Shown here piece by piece: positions 1 through 9,336 of a stretch of DNA of 64,000 bases. The notes beneath the pieces were generated by a model. That model had not been told where the DNA came from, did no database searches, and worked only from the letters and a program-made list of their open reading frames with translations. Numbering within the stretch: the stretch's first letter is position 1; each line of letters opens with the position of its first letter. The translations under genes were made by a program, and so were the position numbers. This DNA is from Pseudomonas alkylphenolica (GTDB lineage: Bacteria > Pseudomonadota > Gammaproteobacteria > Pseudomonadales > Pseudomonadaceae), in assembly GCF_000746525.1 (NCBI RefSeq), contig NZ_CP009048.1, positions 5,469,501-5,533,500 on the forward strand, in the 5' to 3' direction.

Positions 1-72
1 GCAAGCCCGCTCCCACCGGGTGGCAACAGCTGCCCCCACAGGAGCACTGTGGGAGCGGGCTTGCCCCGCGAT
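1..72. repeat. REP pair 1 (left arm cut by window edge)
   Basis: Two inverted copies of the P. putida-type REP sequence. The left arm begins before base 1, and the right arm (49–72) reads gtgggagcgggcttgccccg and ends in cgcgat. It lies about 65 bases upstream of metX. The upstream gene is outside the window, so its position relative to a gene end cannot be judged. Confidence 0.9.
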
Positions 73-137
73 ACGCTCCTTGCCCCCTACCCCGGTGGTC
101 TTTAGACTTACGCCTCATTTAAGCGTGAGCAGGGTCG

Positions 138-1277
138 ATGTCCACTGTCTTTCCCGAAGATTCGGTCGGTCTGGTAACACCGCAACTGGCACAGTTCAGC
201 GAGCCTCTGGCGCTGGCCTGCGGTCGCTCGCTGGCCACCTATGAACTGATCTACGAAACCTACGGCACCCTCAACAGCGCGGCCAGCAACGCGGTGCTGA
301 TCTGCCATGCGTTGTCCGGCCACCACCATGCCGCGGGCTATCACAGCCCCGACGACCGCAAACCGGGCTGGTGGGACAGCTGCATCGGCCCGGGCAAGCC
401 GATCGACACCAATCGCTTCTTCGTGGTCAGCCTGAACAACCTCGGCGGCTGCAACGGCAGCACCGGCCCCAGCAGTATCAATCCGCTGACCGGCAAGCCT
501 TATGGCGCCGACTTCCCGGTGCTCACCGTGCAAGACTGGGTACACAGCCAGGCCCGCCTGGCCGACCGTCTCGGCATCCAGCAGTGGGCCGCCGTCGTCG
601 GTGGCAGCCTCGGCGGCATGCAGGCGCTGCAGTGGACCATCACCTACCCTGATCGCGTGCGTCACTGCCTGGACATTGCCTCGGCACCCAAGCTCTCGGC
701 ACAGAACATCGCTTTCAACGAAGTAGCCCGCCAAGCGATCCTCACCGACCCCGAGTTCCACGGCGGCTCGTTCCAGGACCAGGGCGTGATCCCCAAGCGC
801 GGCCTGATGCTGGCGCGCATGGTCGGGCACATCACCTACCTGTCCGATGACTCCATGGGCGAGAAATTCGGCCGCGAGCTGAAAAGCGACAAGCTCAACT
901 ACGACTTCCACAGTGTCGAGTTCCAGGTCGAAAGCTACCTGCGCTATCAGGGCGAGGAGTTCTCCGGCCGCTTCGATGCCAACACCTACCTGCTGATGAC
1001 CAAGGCCCTGGACTACTTCGACCCGGCCGCGGCCCACGGTGGCGACCTGGCGGCGACCCTGGCCAATGTCACCGCGGACTACTGCGTGATGTCCTTCACC
1101 ACCGACTGGCGCTTCTCGCCAGCGCGCTCGCGGGAGATCGTCGACGCCCTGATCGCCGCGCGCAAGAACGTCTGCTACCTGGATATCGACTCGCCCTATG
1201 GCCACGATGCCTTCCTGATCCCGACCCCGCGTTACATCACGGGATTCACGAACTACATGAACCGCATCGTCTGCTGA
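138..1277 (+). CDS. metX: Homoserine O-acyltransferase MetX
   Basis: First committed step of methionine synthesis: acylates L-homoserine from an acyl-CoA in the cytoplasm. It is an alpha/beta hydrolase-fold protein of 379 aa, the normal family length. The nucleophile elbow GGSLGG (155–160) places the catalytic Ser at 157; Asp323 (TTDWRF) and His356 (YGHDAF) complete the triad. Pseudomonas MetX enzymes are generally succinyl-CoA users (MetXS) despite belonging to the acetyltransferase family; that substrate choice is family knowledge and is not proven here. The stop lies 7 bases before metW, so the two are co-transcribed. The start at 138 has a weak AGGG about 4 bases upstream. Confidence 0.96.
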   Translation: MSTVFPEDSVGLVTPQLAQFSEPLALACGRSLATYELIYETYGTLNSAASNAVLICHALSGHHHAAGYHSPDDRKPGWWDSCIGPGKPIDTNRFFVVSLNNLGGCNGSTGPSSINPLTGKPYGADFPVLTVQDWVHSQARLADRLGIQQWAAVVGGSLGGMQALQWTITYPDRVRHCLDIASAPKLSAQNIAFNEVARQAILTDPEFHGGSFQDQGVIPKRGLMLARMVGHITYLSDDSMGEKFGRELKSDKLNYDFHSVEFQVESYLRYQGEEFSGRFDANTYLLMTKALDYFDPAAAHGGDLAATLANVTADYCVMSFTTDWRFSPARSREIVDALIAARKNVCYLDIDSPYGHDAFLIPTPRYITGFTNYMNRIVC

Positions 1278-1284
1278 GGAAGCT

Positions 1285-1905
1285 ATGAGAGCCGACCTGG
1301 AAATCATCCAAGACTGGATCCCCGCCGGCAGCCGGGTACTCGACCTCGGTTGCGGTACCGGTGAACTGCTGGCGTCGCTGCGCGACCACAAGCAGGTCGC
1401 CGGCTACGGCCTGGAAATCGACCCCGACAACATCGCCCAGTGCGTGGCCAAGGGCGTCAACGTCATTGAGCAGGACCTCGACAAAGGCCTGGGCAATTTC
1501 GCCAGCAACAGCTTCGACGTGGTGGTCATGACCCAGGCCCTGCAGGCCGTGGAGTACCCGGACCGGATCCTCGACGAAATGCTGCGTGTGGGCCGCCAGT
1601 GCATCATCACCTTCCCCAACTTCGGCCACTGGCGTTGCCGCTGGTACCTGGCGACCAAAGGTCGCATGCCGGTCTCGGACTTCATGCCGTATACCTGGTA
1701 CAACACGCCGAACATCCACTTCTGCACCTTTGAAGACTTCGAGGCGCTGTGCAGCGAACGTCGCGCCCAGGTCCTCGACCGTCTGGCGGTCGACCATTTG
1801 CACCGCCACGGGTGGGCGAGCAAGCTATGGCCTAATCTTCTAGGGGAGATCGGCATTTACCGTGTCAGCAGCCCCGGCCTTGCCGAACACAAGGTCGCGG
1901 TATAA
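1285..1905 (+). CDS. metW: Methionine biosynthesis protein MetW
   Basis: Class I SAM-dependent methyltransferase fold of 206 aa. Glycine motif I is VLDLGCGTGELL at residues 18–29. In Pseudomonas and related bacteria MetW is the obligate partner of MetX and is needed for efficient homoserine acylation; no methyl acceptor is established. The immediate metX–metW arrangement is the classical one and supports the call more strongly than the generic methyltransferase fold alone. A GAGGAAGC Shine–Dalgarno sits in the 7-base gap after metX. Confidence 0.95.
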   Translation: MRADLEIIQDWIPAGSRVLDLGCGTGELLASLRDHKQVAGYGLEIDPDNIAQCVAKGVNVIEQDLDKGLGNFASNSFDVVVMTQALQAVEYPDRILDEMLRVGRQCIITFPNFGHWRCRWYLATKGRMPVSDFMPYTWYNTPNIHFCTFEDFEALCSERRAQVLDRLAVDHLHRHGWASKLWPNLLGEIGIYRVSSPGLAEHKVAV

Positions 1906-1929
1906 CCCGCACACTGGAGGAGAACGATC

Positions 1930-2364
1930 ATGGGTCGCTTGTTGAGCTTTTTACTGACTGCCTGCCTGAGCATGAGCGCAGTCGCCGCCGACGCCATCAA
2001 GGGCGAACGTCAGGAAGTCTTCGGTGATACCACCGTGCACTACAGCACCTTCATCTCGACCTTCCTGCAGCCGGATATTGCCAAGGCCGCAGAGCTGGTA
2101 CGCAGCAAGAACCAGGGCGTGATCAACGTGTCGGTGATCAAGGCCGGGCAGCCGGTAGTCACCCAGGTCAGCGGCACCGTCAAAGACCTTACCAGCGCCT
2201 CGGTCCCGTTGAAGTTCAAGCAGATCACCGAGCAAGGCGCGATCTATTACATTGCCCAGTTCCCTGTGGAACAACAGGAAACCCGGACCTTCACCATCGA
2301 CGTTAGCATTGGTGGCAAGACCGAAACCATCAGTTTCAACCAAGAGCTTTTCCCAGGCGAATGA
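1930..2364 (+). CDS. DUF4426 exported protein
   Basis: A 144-aa protein with a clear N-terminal signal peptide (hydrophobic [16 protein letters not shown], cleavage near residue 20), so it is exported to the periplasm. The mature part is a small beta-rich domain of the DUF4426 type with no cysteines and no visible catalytic motif. A GGAGGA-type Shine–Dalgarno precedes it. It follows metW by 24 bases and overlaps rdgB by 4 bases, so it belongs to the metXW–rdgB–hemW transcription unit. Function unknown; the operon position is conserved in pseudomonads. Confidence 0.88.
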   Translation: MGRLLSFLLTACLSMSAVAADAIKGERQEVFGDTTVHYSTFISTFLQPDIAKAAELVRSKNQGVINVSVIKAGQPVVTQVSGTVKDLTSASVPLKFKQITEQGAIYYIAQFPVEQQETRTFTIDVSIGGKTETISFNQELFPGE

Positions 2365-2957
2365 TGACTTTTCAGCAAATCGTATTGGCCAGCCACAACG
2401 CCGGCAAACTCAAAGAACTGCAAGCGATGCTCGGTGATACCGTGCAGTTGCGCTCGATTGGCGAATTCAGCAGCGTCGAGCCGGAAGAAACCGGCCTGTC
2501 GTTCGTCGAGAACGCCATCCTCAAGGCGCGCAACGCCGCACGCATTTCCGGCATGCCGGCGCTGGCCGACGACTCGGGGCTGGCCGTGGATTTCCTCGGT
2601 GGCGCACCCGGCATCTACTCGGCGCGCTACGCCGATGGCAAGGGTGACGCGGCCAACAACGCCAAGTTGCTCGATGTACTCAAGGACGTCCCGCAGGAGC
2701 AACGTGGAGCCCAATTCGTCTGCGTCCTGGCGCTGGTCCGGCATGCCGACGATCCGCTGCCGATCCTCTGCGAAGGCCTGTGGCATGGCCGCATCCTGAG
2801 CGAAGCCAGCGGCGAGCATGGCTTTGGCTACGACCCGCTGTTCTGGGTGCCGGAGCGTAACTGCTCGAGCGCCGAGCTGAGCCCCGCCGACAAGAACCAG
2901 ATCAGCCACCGTGCCCGCGCCATGAGCCTGTTGCGTCAACGTCTGGGCCTGGCATGA
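2361..2957 (+). CDS. rdgB: dITP/XTP pyrophosphatase RdgB
   Basis: House-cleaning nucleotide pyrophosphatase of the Ham1/RdgB family that hydrolyses dITP, ITP and XTP to monophosphates and keeps deaminated purines out of DNA. It has 198 aa, normal for the family. Visible signatures are SHNAGK (11–16, substrate loop), ADDSGL (69–74, metal and base binding), FGYDPLF, and SHRARAM near the C-terminus. It starts inside the stop of the DUF4426 gene (ATGATGA) and overlaps hemW by 4 bases. A second in-frame ATG directly follows the first, so the true start could be 2364. Confidence 0.96.
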   Translation: MMTFQQIVLASHNAGKLKELQAMLGDTVQLRSIGEFSSVEPEETGLSFVENAILKARNAARISGMPALADDSGLAVDFLGGAPGIYSARYADGKGDAANNAKLLDVLKDVPQEQRGAQFVCVLALVRHADDPLPILCEGLWHGRILSEASGEHGFGYDPLFWVPERNCSSAELSPADKNQISHRARAMSLLRQRLGLA

Positions 2958-4168
2958 CCGATCATTCGCCGGCACAGCCACTGCACCTGGGCGAGGCTGG
3001 CTTTACTTCCCAAGCACCGCGGGCGGCCCTGCCACAGCTGCCGCCCCTGGCGCTGTACATCCATATTCCCTGGTGCGTGCGTAAATGCCCGTACTGCGAC
3101 TTCAACTCCCACGCGGCTACGCCTGAGCTGCCGGAAGAGGCGTACGTCGATGCCCTGCTGGCCGACCTCGACCAGGAACTGGGCGCAGTCTATGGCCGGC
3201 CGATCAGCTCGATCTTCTTTGGTGGCGGCACCCCCAGCCTGTTCAGCGCCCGCGCTTTGGGCCGGCTGTTACAGGGTGTGGAGCAACGCATCCCGTTTGC
3301 CAGCGATATCGAAATCACTCTGGAAGCCAACCCCGGGACGTTCGAGCAGGAGAAGTTCAAGGCCTACCGGCAACTGGGCATCAATCGCCTGTCGATCGGC
3401 ATCCAGAGCTTCCAGCAGGCCAAGCTTGAGGCCCTGGGGCGCATTCACAACGGTGACGAAGCGATCCGCGCCGCCGACATGGCGCGCAATGCCGGGTTCG
3501 ACAACTTCAACCTCGACCTGATGCACGGCCTGCCCGACCAGTCGCTGGACGACGCCCTGGGTGACCTGCGCCAGGCTATCGCGCTGAACCCTACGCACCT
3601 GTCCTGGTATCAGCTGACCCTGGAACCGAACACGGTGTTCTGGAACCAGCCACCGCTGCTGCCCGAGGACGACATCCTCTGGGACATCCAGGAAGCCGGC
3701 CAGGCCCTGCTGGCCAGCCACGGTTACACCCAGTATGAAGTCTCGGCCTACGCCCAGCCGGGTCGCGCGGCGCGTCACAACCTCAATTACTGGAGCTTTG
3801 GTGACTTCATCGGCATCGGTGCCGGTGCCCACGGCAAGCTCAGCCATCCAGACGGGCGCATCCTGCGCACCTGGAAGACCCGCCTGCCCAAGGACTACCT
3901 GAACCCGGCCAAAGCCTTCAAGGCTGGCGAAAAGCTGCTGCCGGTGGACGAGCTGCCGTTCGAGTTCCTGATGAACGCCTTGCGCCTGACCCAGGGCGTC
4001 GACGCCGAGCTGTTCAGCCAGCGCACCGGACTGCCGCTGGAACAACTGACTGCAGCCCGCCGCGAGGCCGAACAAAAGGGCCTTTTGCAGGTCGAATCGA
4101 CGCGACTGGTCGCTACCCCGCGAGGCCAGTTGTTCCTCAACGACCTGCTGCAGTATTTCTTGACCTAA
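2954..4168 (+). CDS. hemW: Radical SAM heme chaperone HemW
   Basis: Radical SAM protein of 404 aa. The cluster motif CxxxCxxC is at Cys41, Cys45 and Cys48, followed by Asp-Phe rather than the extra CxC cysteine of HemN. That is the hallmark separating the heme chaperone HemW from the oxygen-independent coproporphyrinogen oxidase. A GGGTP motif follows about 40 residues later, and the HemN C-terminal domain is present. It is often annotated as coproporphyrinogen III oxidase; the missing fourth cysteine argues against that. It overlaps rdgB by 4 bases. Role by family: heme insertion into target proteins in the cytoplasm. Confidence 0.93.
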   Translation: MTDHSPAQPLHLGEAGFTSQAPRAALPQLPPLALYIHIPWCVRKCPYCDFNSHAATPELPEEAYVDALLADLDQELGAVYGRPISSIFFGGGTPSLFSARALGRLLQGVEQRIPFASDIEITLEANPGTFEQEKFKAYRQLGINRLSIGIQSFQQAKLEALGRIHNGDEAIRAADMARNAGFDNFNLDLMHGLPDQSLDDALGDLRQAIALNPTHLSWYQLTLEPNTVFWNQPPLLPEDDILWDIQEAGQALLASHGYTQYEVSAYAQPGRAARHNLNYWSFGDFIGIGAGAHGKLSHPDGRILRTWKTRLPKDYLNPAKAFKAGEKLLPVDELPFEFLMNALRLTQGVDAELFSQRTGLPLEQLTAARREAEQKGLLQVESTRLVATPRGQLFLNDLLQYFLT

Positions 4169-4177
4169 GGATTACGA

Positions 4178-4501
4178 ATGGACTTGGTACTCGACCTGCT
4201 CTCGACTGTTTCCCGCTGGAGTCGCAGTAATTTGTCGGAGATCTCACTGGCGCTTGTGGGCTGTTTGCTGGTGCTGTTCGGCACCGACATCAAAGGCTGG
4301 GTGGAACAACGCCTGGGCGGCCTGGCAGGTGCCTTGCGCGTACCGTTCATGGCCTTGTTGGTGATGATCGGCAGCGGTGCGGCGCTGATCTATGCCACGC
4401 CGTGGGTGGTGAAGGGCCTGGCGCAGTTCAACAACTATGCGTTGGCGCCGGTGCTGCTGATTGTGCTGGTATTGATTGGCGTAGTTGCTGATCGGCGCTG
4501 A
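4178..4501 (+). CDS. Small membrane protein, DUF3392 type
   Basis: A 107-aa protein with three hydrophobic segments: around residues 20–35 (EISLALVGCLLVLF), 50–68 (VPFMALLVMIGSGAALIY) and 85–103 (ALAPVLLIVLVLIGVV). It is therefore predicted to lie in the inner membrane. It resembles the DUF3392 family, which has no known role. It starts 9 bases after hemW with an AAGGA Shine–Dalgarno and ends the run of plus-strand genes before a REP pair. No catalytic motif is visible. Confidence 0.8.
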   Translation: MDLVLDLLSTVSRWSRSNLSEISLALVGCLLVLFGTDIKGWVEQRLGGLAGALRVPFMALLVMIGSGAALIYATPWVVKGLAQFNNYALAPVLLIVLVLIGVVADRR

Positions 4502-4505
4502 AAGC

Positions 4506-4586
4506 ATCGCGGGGCAAGTCGGGTCGCCGCACCGCCGCTCCCACAGGGATGTTGAGTCCTCTGTGGGAGCGGGCTTGCCCCGCGAT
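4506..4586. repeat. REP pair 2 (variant left arm)
   Basis: Inverted REP pair between the convergent DUF3392 gene and trmB. The right arm is canonical. The left arm carries about 15 extra bases (tcgggtcgccgcacc) between ggggcaag and ccgctcccac, making this the longest copy in the window and lowering the self-complementarity of the distal stem. Confidence 0.85.
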
Positions 4587-4591
4587 AGGTC

Positions 4592-5314
4592 TTAAGCCAG
4601 TTTTTCGAACTTCAGATCCCACACCCCATGCCCAAGTCGCTCGCCACGGCGTTCGAACTTGGTGATCGGGCGTTCGGCCGGACGCTCTACGCACTTGCCG
4701 TCGGCTGCCAAGTTGCGGTAACCCGGGGCGACATTCATCACTTCCAGCATGTACTCGGCATAGGGCTCCCAGTCGGTAGCCATATGGAACACCCCGCCGA
4801 CCTTCAGCTTGCTGCGCACCAGCTCAGCGAATTCGGGCTGAACGATACGACGCTTGTGGTGACGGCTCTTGTGCCACGGATCGGGGAAGAACAACATCAG
4901 GCGATCGAGGCTGTTGTCAGCCACGCACTTGTTCAGCACTTCGATCGCGTCGCAGTCGTACACCCGCAGGTTCTTCAGGCCCTGGGTCAGTACGCCGTTG
5001 AGCAGCGCACCAACACCCGGACGGTGCACTTCGACACCGATGAAGTCCTGATCCGGCGCGGCAGCGGCCATTTCCAGCAGGGAATGGCCCATGCCGAAAC
5101 CGATCTCCAGGGTGCGCGGCGCCGAACGGCCGAACACCTGGTCATAATCCACCGGGCTGTCGGCCAGTGGCAGGATGAACAGTGGCCCACCCTGCTCCAG
5201 ACCACGTTGCTGGCCTTCGGTCATGCGCCCGGCACGCATCACGAAACTCTTGATGCGGCGGTGTTGGCGCTCTTCGCCTTCGGCGGAGATCGGCGTTTCT
5301 TGCGATTCAGTCAT
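4592..5314 (-). CDS. trmB: tRNA (guanine-N7)-methyltransferase TrmB
   Basis: Makes m7G46 in the variable loop of tRNAs using SAM. The 240-aa length is typical. The SAM-binding loop reads [14 protein letters not shown], and the family signature [14 protein letters not shown] for catalysis and tRNA binding is intact, as is the C-terminal T-K-F-E-R-R-G motif. It starts 9 bases downstream of thiG and is the last gene of a thiS–thiG–trmB unit, an arrangement common in Pseudomonas. The 3' end lies 5 bases from REP pair 2. Confidence 0.96.
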   Translation of the reverse strand: MTESQETPISAEGEERQHRRIKSFVMRAGRMTEGQQRGLEQGGPLFILPLADSPVDYDQVFGRSAPRTLEIGFGMGHSLLEMAAAAPDQDFIGVEVHRPGVGALLNGVLTQGLKNLRVYDCDAIEVLNKCVADNSLDRLMLFFPDPWHKSRHHKRRIVQPEFAELVRSKLKVGGVFHMATDWEPYAEYMLEVMNVAPGYRNLAADGKCVERPAERPITKFERRGERLGHGVWDLKFEKLA

Positions 5315-5323
5315 CAGGGGCTC

Positions 5324-6118
5324 TTACTTGATCAGACCATCCAGCGGCGACGAGGCGCTGGCATAGAGTTTTTTCGGCATACGCCCGGCGAGGTACGCCA
5401 GACGACCGGCGACAATGGCGTGTTTCATGGCTTCGGCCATCATGATCGGCTGCTGGGCATTGGCGATTGCCGAGTTCATCAGCACCGCCTCACAGCCCAT
5501 TTCCATGGCGATGGTGGCGTCGGACGCGGTACCGACACCGGCGTCGACCAGCACAGGCACTTTCGATTCTTCGAGGATGATCTGCAGGTTGTACGGATTG
5601 CAGATGCCCAGGCCGGTGCCGATCAGGCCTGCCAGCGGCATCACCGCGATGCAGCCGGCTTCGGCCAGCTGGCGGGCGATGATCGGGTCGTCGCTGGTGT
5701 AGACCATCACGTCGAAACCGTCCTTGACCAGCACTTCGGCGGCCTTGAGGGTTTCGATCACGTTGGGGAACAGGGTTTTCTGGTCGGCCAGAACTTCCAG
5801 CTTGACCAGGTTGTGGCCATCGAGCAGCTCACGGGCCAGGCGGCAGGTACGCACGGCTTCGACCGCGTCGTAGCAGCCTGCGGTGTTCGGCAGGATGGTG
5901 TAGCGATCCGGCGGCAGCACATCGAGCAGGTTCGGTTCGCCCGGGTTCTGGCCGATGTTGGTACGGCGCACGGCTACGGTGACGATCTCGGCACCCGAGG
6001 CTTCGATGGCCAAGCGGGTTTCTTCAAGGTCACGGTATTTGCCGGTGCCGACCAGCAGGCGCGACTGGAAGGTACGGCCGGCCAGGGTGAAGGGCTTGTC
6101 GCTGCGAAGGTTGCTCAT
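5324..6118 (-). CDS. thiG: Thiazole synthase ThiG
   Basis: Forms the thiazole phosphate ring of thiamine from DXP, dehydroglycine and ThiS-thiocarboxylate. A TIM-barrel protein of 264 aa. The Schiff-base lysine is expected at Lys106 ([11 protein letters not shown]), and the phosphate-binding glycines lie in [10 protein letters not shown]. The reading frame extends 11 codons upstream, but an AGAGGA Shine–Dalgarno precedes the ATG at 6118 and the conserved protein begins there, so that start is chosen. It lies 48 bases after thiS and 9 bases before trmB. Confidence 0.96.
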   Translation of the reverse strand: MSNLRSDKPFTLAGRTFQSRLLVGTGKYRDLEETRLAIEASGAEIVTVAVRRTNIGQNPGEPNLLDVLPPDRYTILPNTAGCYDAVEAVRTCRLARELLDGHNLVKLEVLADQKTLFPNVIETLKAAEVLVKDGFDVMVYTSDDPIIARQLAEAGCIAVMPLAGLIGTGLGICNPYNLQIILEESKVPVLVDAGVGTASDATIAMEMGCEAVLMNSAIANAQQPIMMAEAMKHAIVAGRLAYLAGRMPKKLYASASSPLDGLIK

Positions 6119-6166
6119 CGGAAATCCTCTGAATGGTTGAGGGACTTGCAAGGTGTTCCTGGGGCC

Positions 6167-6367
6167 CTAGCCGCCGCCGATGGCATGCACGACTTCGACC
6201 TGATCGCCTTCACACAGCGCTGTGGCTGCGTGCTGACTACGTGGCACGATATCCAGGTTGAGCTCTACCGCGACACGGCGCCCGACAAGGTCCAGGCGGG
6301 TCAGCAGGGCCTCGACGCTTTCGCCATCGGGCAACTCGAAGGGTTCACCGTTCAATTGAATGCGCAT
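6167..6367 (-). CDS. thiS: Sulfur carrier protein ThiS
   Basis: Ubiquitin-like sulfur carrier for thiamine thiazole synthesis, 66 aa. It ends in the obligatory Gly-Gly (HAIGGG), which is adenylated and thiocarboxylated before donating sulfur to ThiG. The N-terminal MRIQLNGEPFEL strand matches ThiS proteins, so the start at 6367 is preferred over the ATG five codons upstream. It is directly followed by thiG. I looked for a TPP riboswitch in the 100 bases upstream and saw none. Confidence 0.94.
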   Translation of the reverse strand: MRIQLNGEPFELPDGESVEALLTRLDLVGRRVAVELNLDIVPRSQHAATALCEGDQVEVVHAIGGG

Positions 6368-6468
6368 GCGCACGGCCACCATTATTTTTAGGGGCCCGCA
6401 TTCTAGCCCTGATCAGGTGCTGCGACCAAGGCCAAGCATCGCCATTCGTCTCGATTCGGACCGCCGAG

Positions 6469-6840
6469 TCAACCCAGGCGCCAGGCGGCGAGCCCCAGAC
6501 ACAGCCAGCCGCCAAGGAAGGCCAGGCCGCCGATTGGGGTGATCATGCCCAGTTTGCCGATGCCGCTGAGGGTCAACAGGTACAGGCTGCCGGAGAACAG
6601 CACGATCCCCAGAGCGAACAAGCCACCGGCCCAACCGACCAGGCGACCGGGCAATTGCGTTGCCAGCACGGCAACGCCGAACAAGGCCAAGGCATGGACC
6701 AACTGATAGGTCACCCCGGTATGGAAGATCGCCAGGTATTCAGGTGTCAGTTTGCCCTTCAGGCCATGCGCGGCAAAGGCGCCCAGGGCGACCCCGGTGA
6801 ACCCGAAAAAGGCAGCGAGCAAGAGAAAACTACGCAACAT
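6469..6840 (-). CDS. DUF423 inner-membrane protein
   Basis: A 123-aa, strongly hydrophobic protein with four predicted transmembrane segments and the DUF423 signature GAFAAHGLK near the N-terminus (YgdD family, role unknown). The start at 6840 has AGGAG about 8 bases upstream; the frame is open 7 codons further but without a better ribosome site. It lies 101 bases upstream of thiS on the same strand and is divergent from mtgA, with the promoter region shared. Confidence 0.88.
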   Translation of the reverse strand: MLRSFLLLAAFFGFTGVALGAFAAHGLKGKLTPEYLAIFHTGVTYQLVHALALFGVAVLATQLPGRLVGWAGGLFALGIVLFSGSLYLLTLSGIGKLGMITPIGGLAFLGGWLCLGLAAWRLG

Positions 6841-6869
6841 GAGGCGACTCCTAGTCATCACAGGGTCTG

Positions 6870-6875
6870 TATAAT
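6870..6875 (+). promoter_or_regulatory. Probable −10 hexamer of mtgA
   Basis: A perfect TATAAT lies 33 bases before the mtgA start codon. No good −35 hexamer is found 16–18 bases upstream, so this is a likely but unproven sigma-70 promoter. Confidence 0.5.
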
Positions 6876-6908
6876 GGCCCGCTCATTCGGTTCGGCCAAG
6901 CCATCTCT

Positions 6909-7631
6909 ATGTTGTCGTCCATTATCCGCCGTCTTGTCCGCGCCCTGCTCTGGTTCGCCGCTGGCAGCGCTTTGCTGGTGCTGGTGTTGCGCTGGGTTCC
7001 GCCGCCGGGTACGGCGCTGATGGTCGAGCGCAAGGTCGAGTCCTGGTTCAACGGCCAGCCGATTGACCTGCAGCGTGACTGGGAGCCCTGGGAGCGCATT
7101 TCCGATGAGCTCAAGGTGGCGGTGATCGCCGGTGAAGACCAGAAATTCGCCAATCACTGGGGCTTCGACTTCATCGCCATCCAGGCCGCCCTGGCCCATA
7201 ACGAACGCGGTGGCAGCATCCGCGGTGCCAGCACCCTGAGCCAGCAGGTGGCCAAGAACCAGTTTCTCTGGTCGGGGCGTAGCTGGCTGCGCAAGGGCCT
7301 GGAGGCCTGGTTCACCGCCCTGATCGAGCTGCTGTGGTCCAAGGAGCGGATACTTGAGGTGTACCTCAACAGTGCCGAATGGGGCGAAGGCGTGTTCGGC
7401 GCCCAAGCCGCCGCGCAGCATCATTTCGGTGTCGATGCCAGCCGCCTGAGCCGTCAGCAGGCCAGCCTGTTGGCCGCCGTGCTGCCCAGCCCGCTGAACT
7501 GGAGCGCCAGCCGCCCCAGCAGTTACGTGGCACGGCGTGCCGGCTGGATCCGTCAGCAGATGCGCCAGTTGGGTGGCAGCGGCTACCTTGCGCAGCTGGA
7601 CAGCCCGCGCAAGGCGCCCTGGAACCAATAA
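6909..7631 (+). CDS. mtgA: Monofunctional peptidoglycan transglycosylase MtgA
   Basis: Glycosyltransferase family 51 enzyme that polymerises lipid II into glycan strands at the outer face of the inner membrane. It has 240 aa with a single N-terminal membrane anchor (residues about 12–28). GT51 motifs in order: EDQKF with catalytic Glu76, then WGFD; GASTLSQQVAKN (106–117); KERILEVYLN (145–154); GVFGAQAAAQHHFG. There is no penicillin-binding transpeptidase domain, which separates it from class A PBPs. Its stop codon overlaps the start of a rho-independent terminator. Confidence 0.96.
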   Translation: MLSSIIRRLVRALLWFAAGSALLVLVLRWVPPPGTALMVERKVESWFNGQPIDLQRDWEPWERISDELKVAVIAGEDQKFANHWGFDFIAIQAALAHNERGGSIRGASTLSQQVAKNQFLWSGRSWLRKGLEAWFTALIELLWSKERILEVYLNSAEWGEGVFGAQAAAQHHFGVDASRLSRQQASLLAAVLPSPLNWSASRPSSYVARRAGWIRQQMRQLGGSGYLAQLDSPRKAPWNQ

Positions 7632-7666
7632 AAAACCCGGCAAAGCGCACGCCTTGCCGGGTTTTT
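7631..7666. terminator. Bidirectional rho-independent terminator
   Basis: The sequence aaaaacccggcaa / ttgccgggttttt forms a perfect stem with an A-run on one side and a T-run on the other, so it works on both strands. It begins at the last base of the mtgA stop codon and also serves the convergent DUF1993 gene. It is the clearest intrinsic terminator in the window. Confidence 0.93.
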
Positions 7667-7694
7667 ACTGCTTGCCGATTACGCGGTAAACGCC

Positions 7695-8204
7695 TTAGAA
7701 CGCGCCCATGTAGTCACGCTTGCCGACTTCCACACCATTGTGACGCAAGATTGCGTAAGTGGTGGTGACGTGGAAGAAGAACTGCGGCAGGCCGTAGGTC
7801 AGCAAATAGGCCTGGCCACTGAAGCGCTTCTCTTTCGGCGTGCCCGGACGGGTCACGATTTCGATGCCTTCCTTGCCATCGATCTGCGCCGGCGCAACGC
7901 CGTCCAGGAAAGCCAGAACCTTACTGATCAGCGCTTGCAGTTCAGCAAAGGTGGTTTCGTTGTCATCGTATTTCGGCAGCTCGACCTCAGCCAGGCGCGC
8001 CGATACACCTTTGGCGAAATCAACAGCAATTTGCACCTGACGAACCAGTGGGAACATATCCGGGTACAGGCGAGCCTGCAGGAACACGCTCGGATCAATG
8101 TTTTTCGCCGTGGCGTGAGCTTCGGCCTTGTTCAGAACATCACTCAAGGCGTTGAGCATTTGCTTGAAAACAGGAACAGAAGCGGCATACAAGGAAATGG
8201 TCAT
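7695..8204 (-). CDS. DUF1993 family protein
   Basis: A 169-aa soluble protein of the DUF1993 family, which is predicted to be helical and DinB-like. It has no signal peptide. A C-terminal HVTTTYAILRHNGVEVGKRDY segment is typical. No enzymatic role is established; metal binding by conserved histidines in DinB-like folds is only a family-level possibility. It is transcribed alone, convergent with mtgA across the terminator, and separated from the rpoH 3' end by REP pair 3. Confidence 0.85.
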   Translation of the reverse strand: MTISLYAASVPVFKQMLNALSDVLNKAEAHATAKNIDPSVFLQARLYPDMFPLVRQVQIAVDFAKGVSARLAEVELPKYDDNETTFAELQALISKVLAFLDGVAPAQIDGKEGIEIVTRPGTPKEKRFSGQAYLLTYGLPQFFFHVTTTYAILRHNGVEVGKRDYMGAF

Positions 8205-8299
8205 AGCAGTCTCGACAGGGGTGGCGGAAAAAGTGACGGGGCCAGCGTGGCGCGATTATAGACTTACGCTGCCGCCTGAAAGACCTGGCACCATAAAAA

Positions 8300-8358
8300 A
8301 TCGCGGGGCAAGCCCGCTCCCACCGAGACCTGCGGTGGGAGCGGGCTTGCCCCGCGAT
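8300..8358. repeat. REP pair 3
   Basis: Compact inverted REP pair with both arms near-perfect, sitting 10 bases beyond the rpoH stop codon and about 95 bases upstream of the DUF1993 start. It is one of only two copies here between co-directional genes, and it probably forms the 3' structure of the rpoH transcript. Confidence 0.93.
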
Positions 8359-8368
8359 AGTTTCAGCC

Positions 8369-9223
8369 TCAGATCGCGATAAGGGCTTTCACCTTGTTCA
8401 TCGCATTCTTCTCCAGCTGACGAATCCGCTCGGCGGATACGCTGTATTTCTCGGCCAGGTCGTGAAGCGTGGCCTTTTCCTCGGCCAGCCAGCGCTGGTA
8501 GAGGATGTCGCGGCTACGGTCGTCCAGACCCTGCAAGGCTTCGTGCAGGTTGCTGGTGGAGTTGTCGCTCCAGTCGGCATCTTCAAGCTGAAGCGCCGGG
8601 TCGTAGCGATGGTCTTCCAGGTAGTTGGCCGGCGACTGGAAGGCACTGTCGTCGTCAGCTTCGGACGCTGGATCGAAGGCCATGTCCTGACCGGTCAGGC
8701 GGCTCTCCATCTCGCGCACTTCACGTGGCTCGACCCCCAGGCTTTCGGCTACACGATGCACTTCATCGTTGTTCAGCCAGGCCAGACGCTTCTTCTGGCT
8801 ACGCAGGTTGAAGAACAGCTTGCGCTGGGCCTTGGTGGTCGCGACTTTGACGATGCGCCAGTTGCGCAGGATGAACTCGTGAATCTCGGCCTTGATCCAG
8901 TGCACGGCAAAGGACACCAGGCGCACACCCATTTCCGGGTTGAAACGCTTGACCGCTTTCATCAGGCCAACATTGCCTTCCTGAATCAGGTCAGCCTGGG
9001 CCAGCCCGTAGCCGGAATAGCTGCGAGCGATATGTACGACAAACCGCAGGTGGGCGAGCACCATTTGCCGAGCCGCCTCAAGATTCTGCTCATAGTAGAG
9101 ACTCTCGGCCAGTTCACGCTCCTGCTCCGGCGTCAGCAATGGAATGCTGTTGACCGTGTGCACATAGGCTTCCAGGTTTGCGCCGGGAACCAGGGCATAG
9201 GCAGGTTGCAACGAAGTGGTCAT
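8369..9223 (-). CDS. rpoH: RNA polymerase heat-shock sigma factor RpoH (sigma-32)
   Basis: Sigma factor for heat-shock genes, 284 aa. The RpoH box QRKLFFNLR is at 133–141. Region 2 ([28 protein letters not shown]) and region 4 helix-turn-helix ([20 protein letters not shown]) are intact. The open frame extends 24 codons further upstream, but the conserved start [12 protein letters not shown] at 9223 is chosen. It follows ftsX by 113 bases, and that gap holds a candidate AlgU-type promoter. REP pair 3 follows the stop. Confidence 0.97.
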   Translation of the reverse strand: MTTSLQPAYALVPGANLEAYVHTVNSIPLLTPEQERELAESLYYEQNLEAARQMVLAHLRFVVHIARSYSGYGLAQADLIQEGNVGLMKAVKRFNPEMGVRLVSFAVHWIKAEIHEFILRNWRIVKVATTKAQRKLFFNLRSQKKRLAWLNNDEVHRVAESLGVEPREVREMESRLTGQDMAFDPASEADDDSAFQSPANYLEDHRYDPALQLEDADWSDNSTSNLHEALQGLDDRSRDILYQRWLAEEKATLHDLAEKYSVSAERIRQLEKNAMNKVKALIAI

Positions 9224-9272
9224 ACGAAAAAACCTCCGACTCACTAAACTCGTGCCCGCAGGCACTGCCAAC

Positions 9273-9300
9273 ATTGACCGGGAACCGCGAAACAAGTTCC
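9273..9300 (-). promoter_or_regulatory. Candidate AlgU/RpoE-type promoter of rpoH
   Basis: On the minus strand GGAACTT (9294–9300) is followed after 16 bases by TCAAT (9273–9277), close to the extracytoplasmic sigma consensus GAACTT-N16-TCTGA. It lies about 50 bases upstream of the rpoH start. AlgU control of rpoH is known in P. aeruginosa and sigma-E control in P. putida; its use here is inferred from sequence. Confidence 0.65.
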
Positions 9301-9336
9301 CTAAAAATAAAAAGAGTCAATAGCAGCAAAAAGACA

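Noticed and set aside
4628..6391. A 587-codon open frame on the plus strand
   Set aside because: It is antisense to trmB, thiG and thiS, which all have intact family motifs; high GC makes long shadow frames common.
6368..6468. TPP riboswitch before thiS
   Set aside because: The 100 bases upstream lack the CTGAGA and related conserved core of the thi box.
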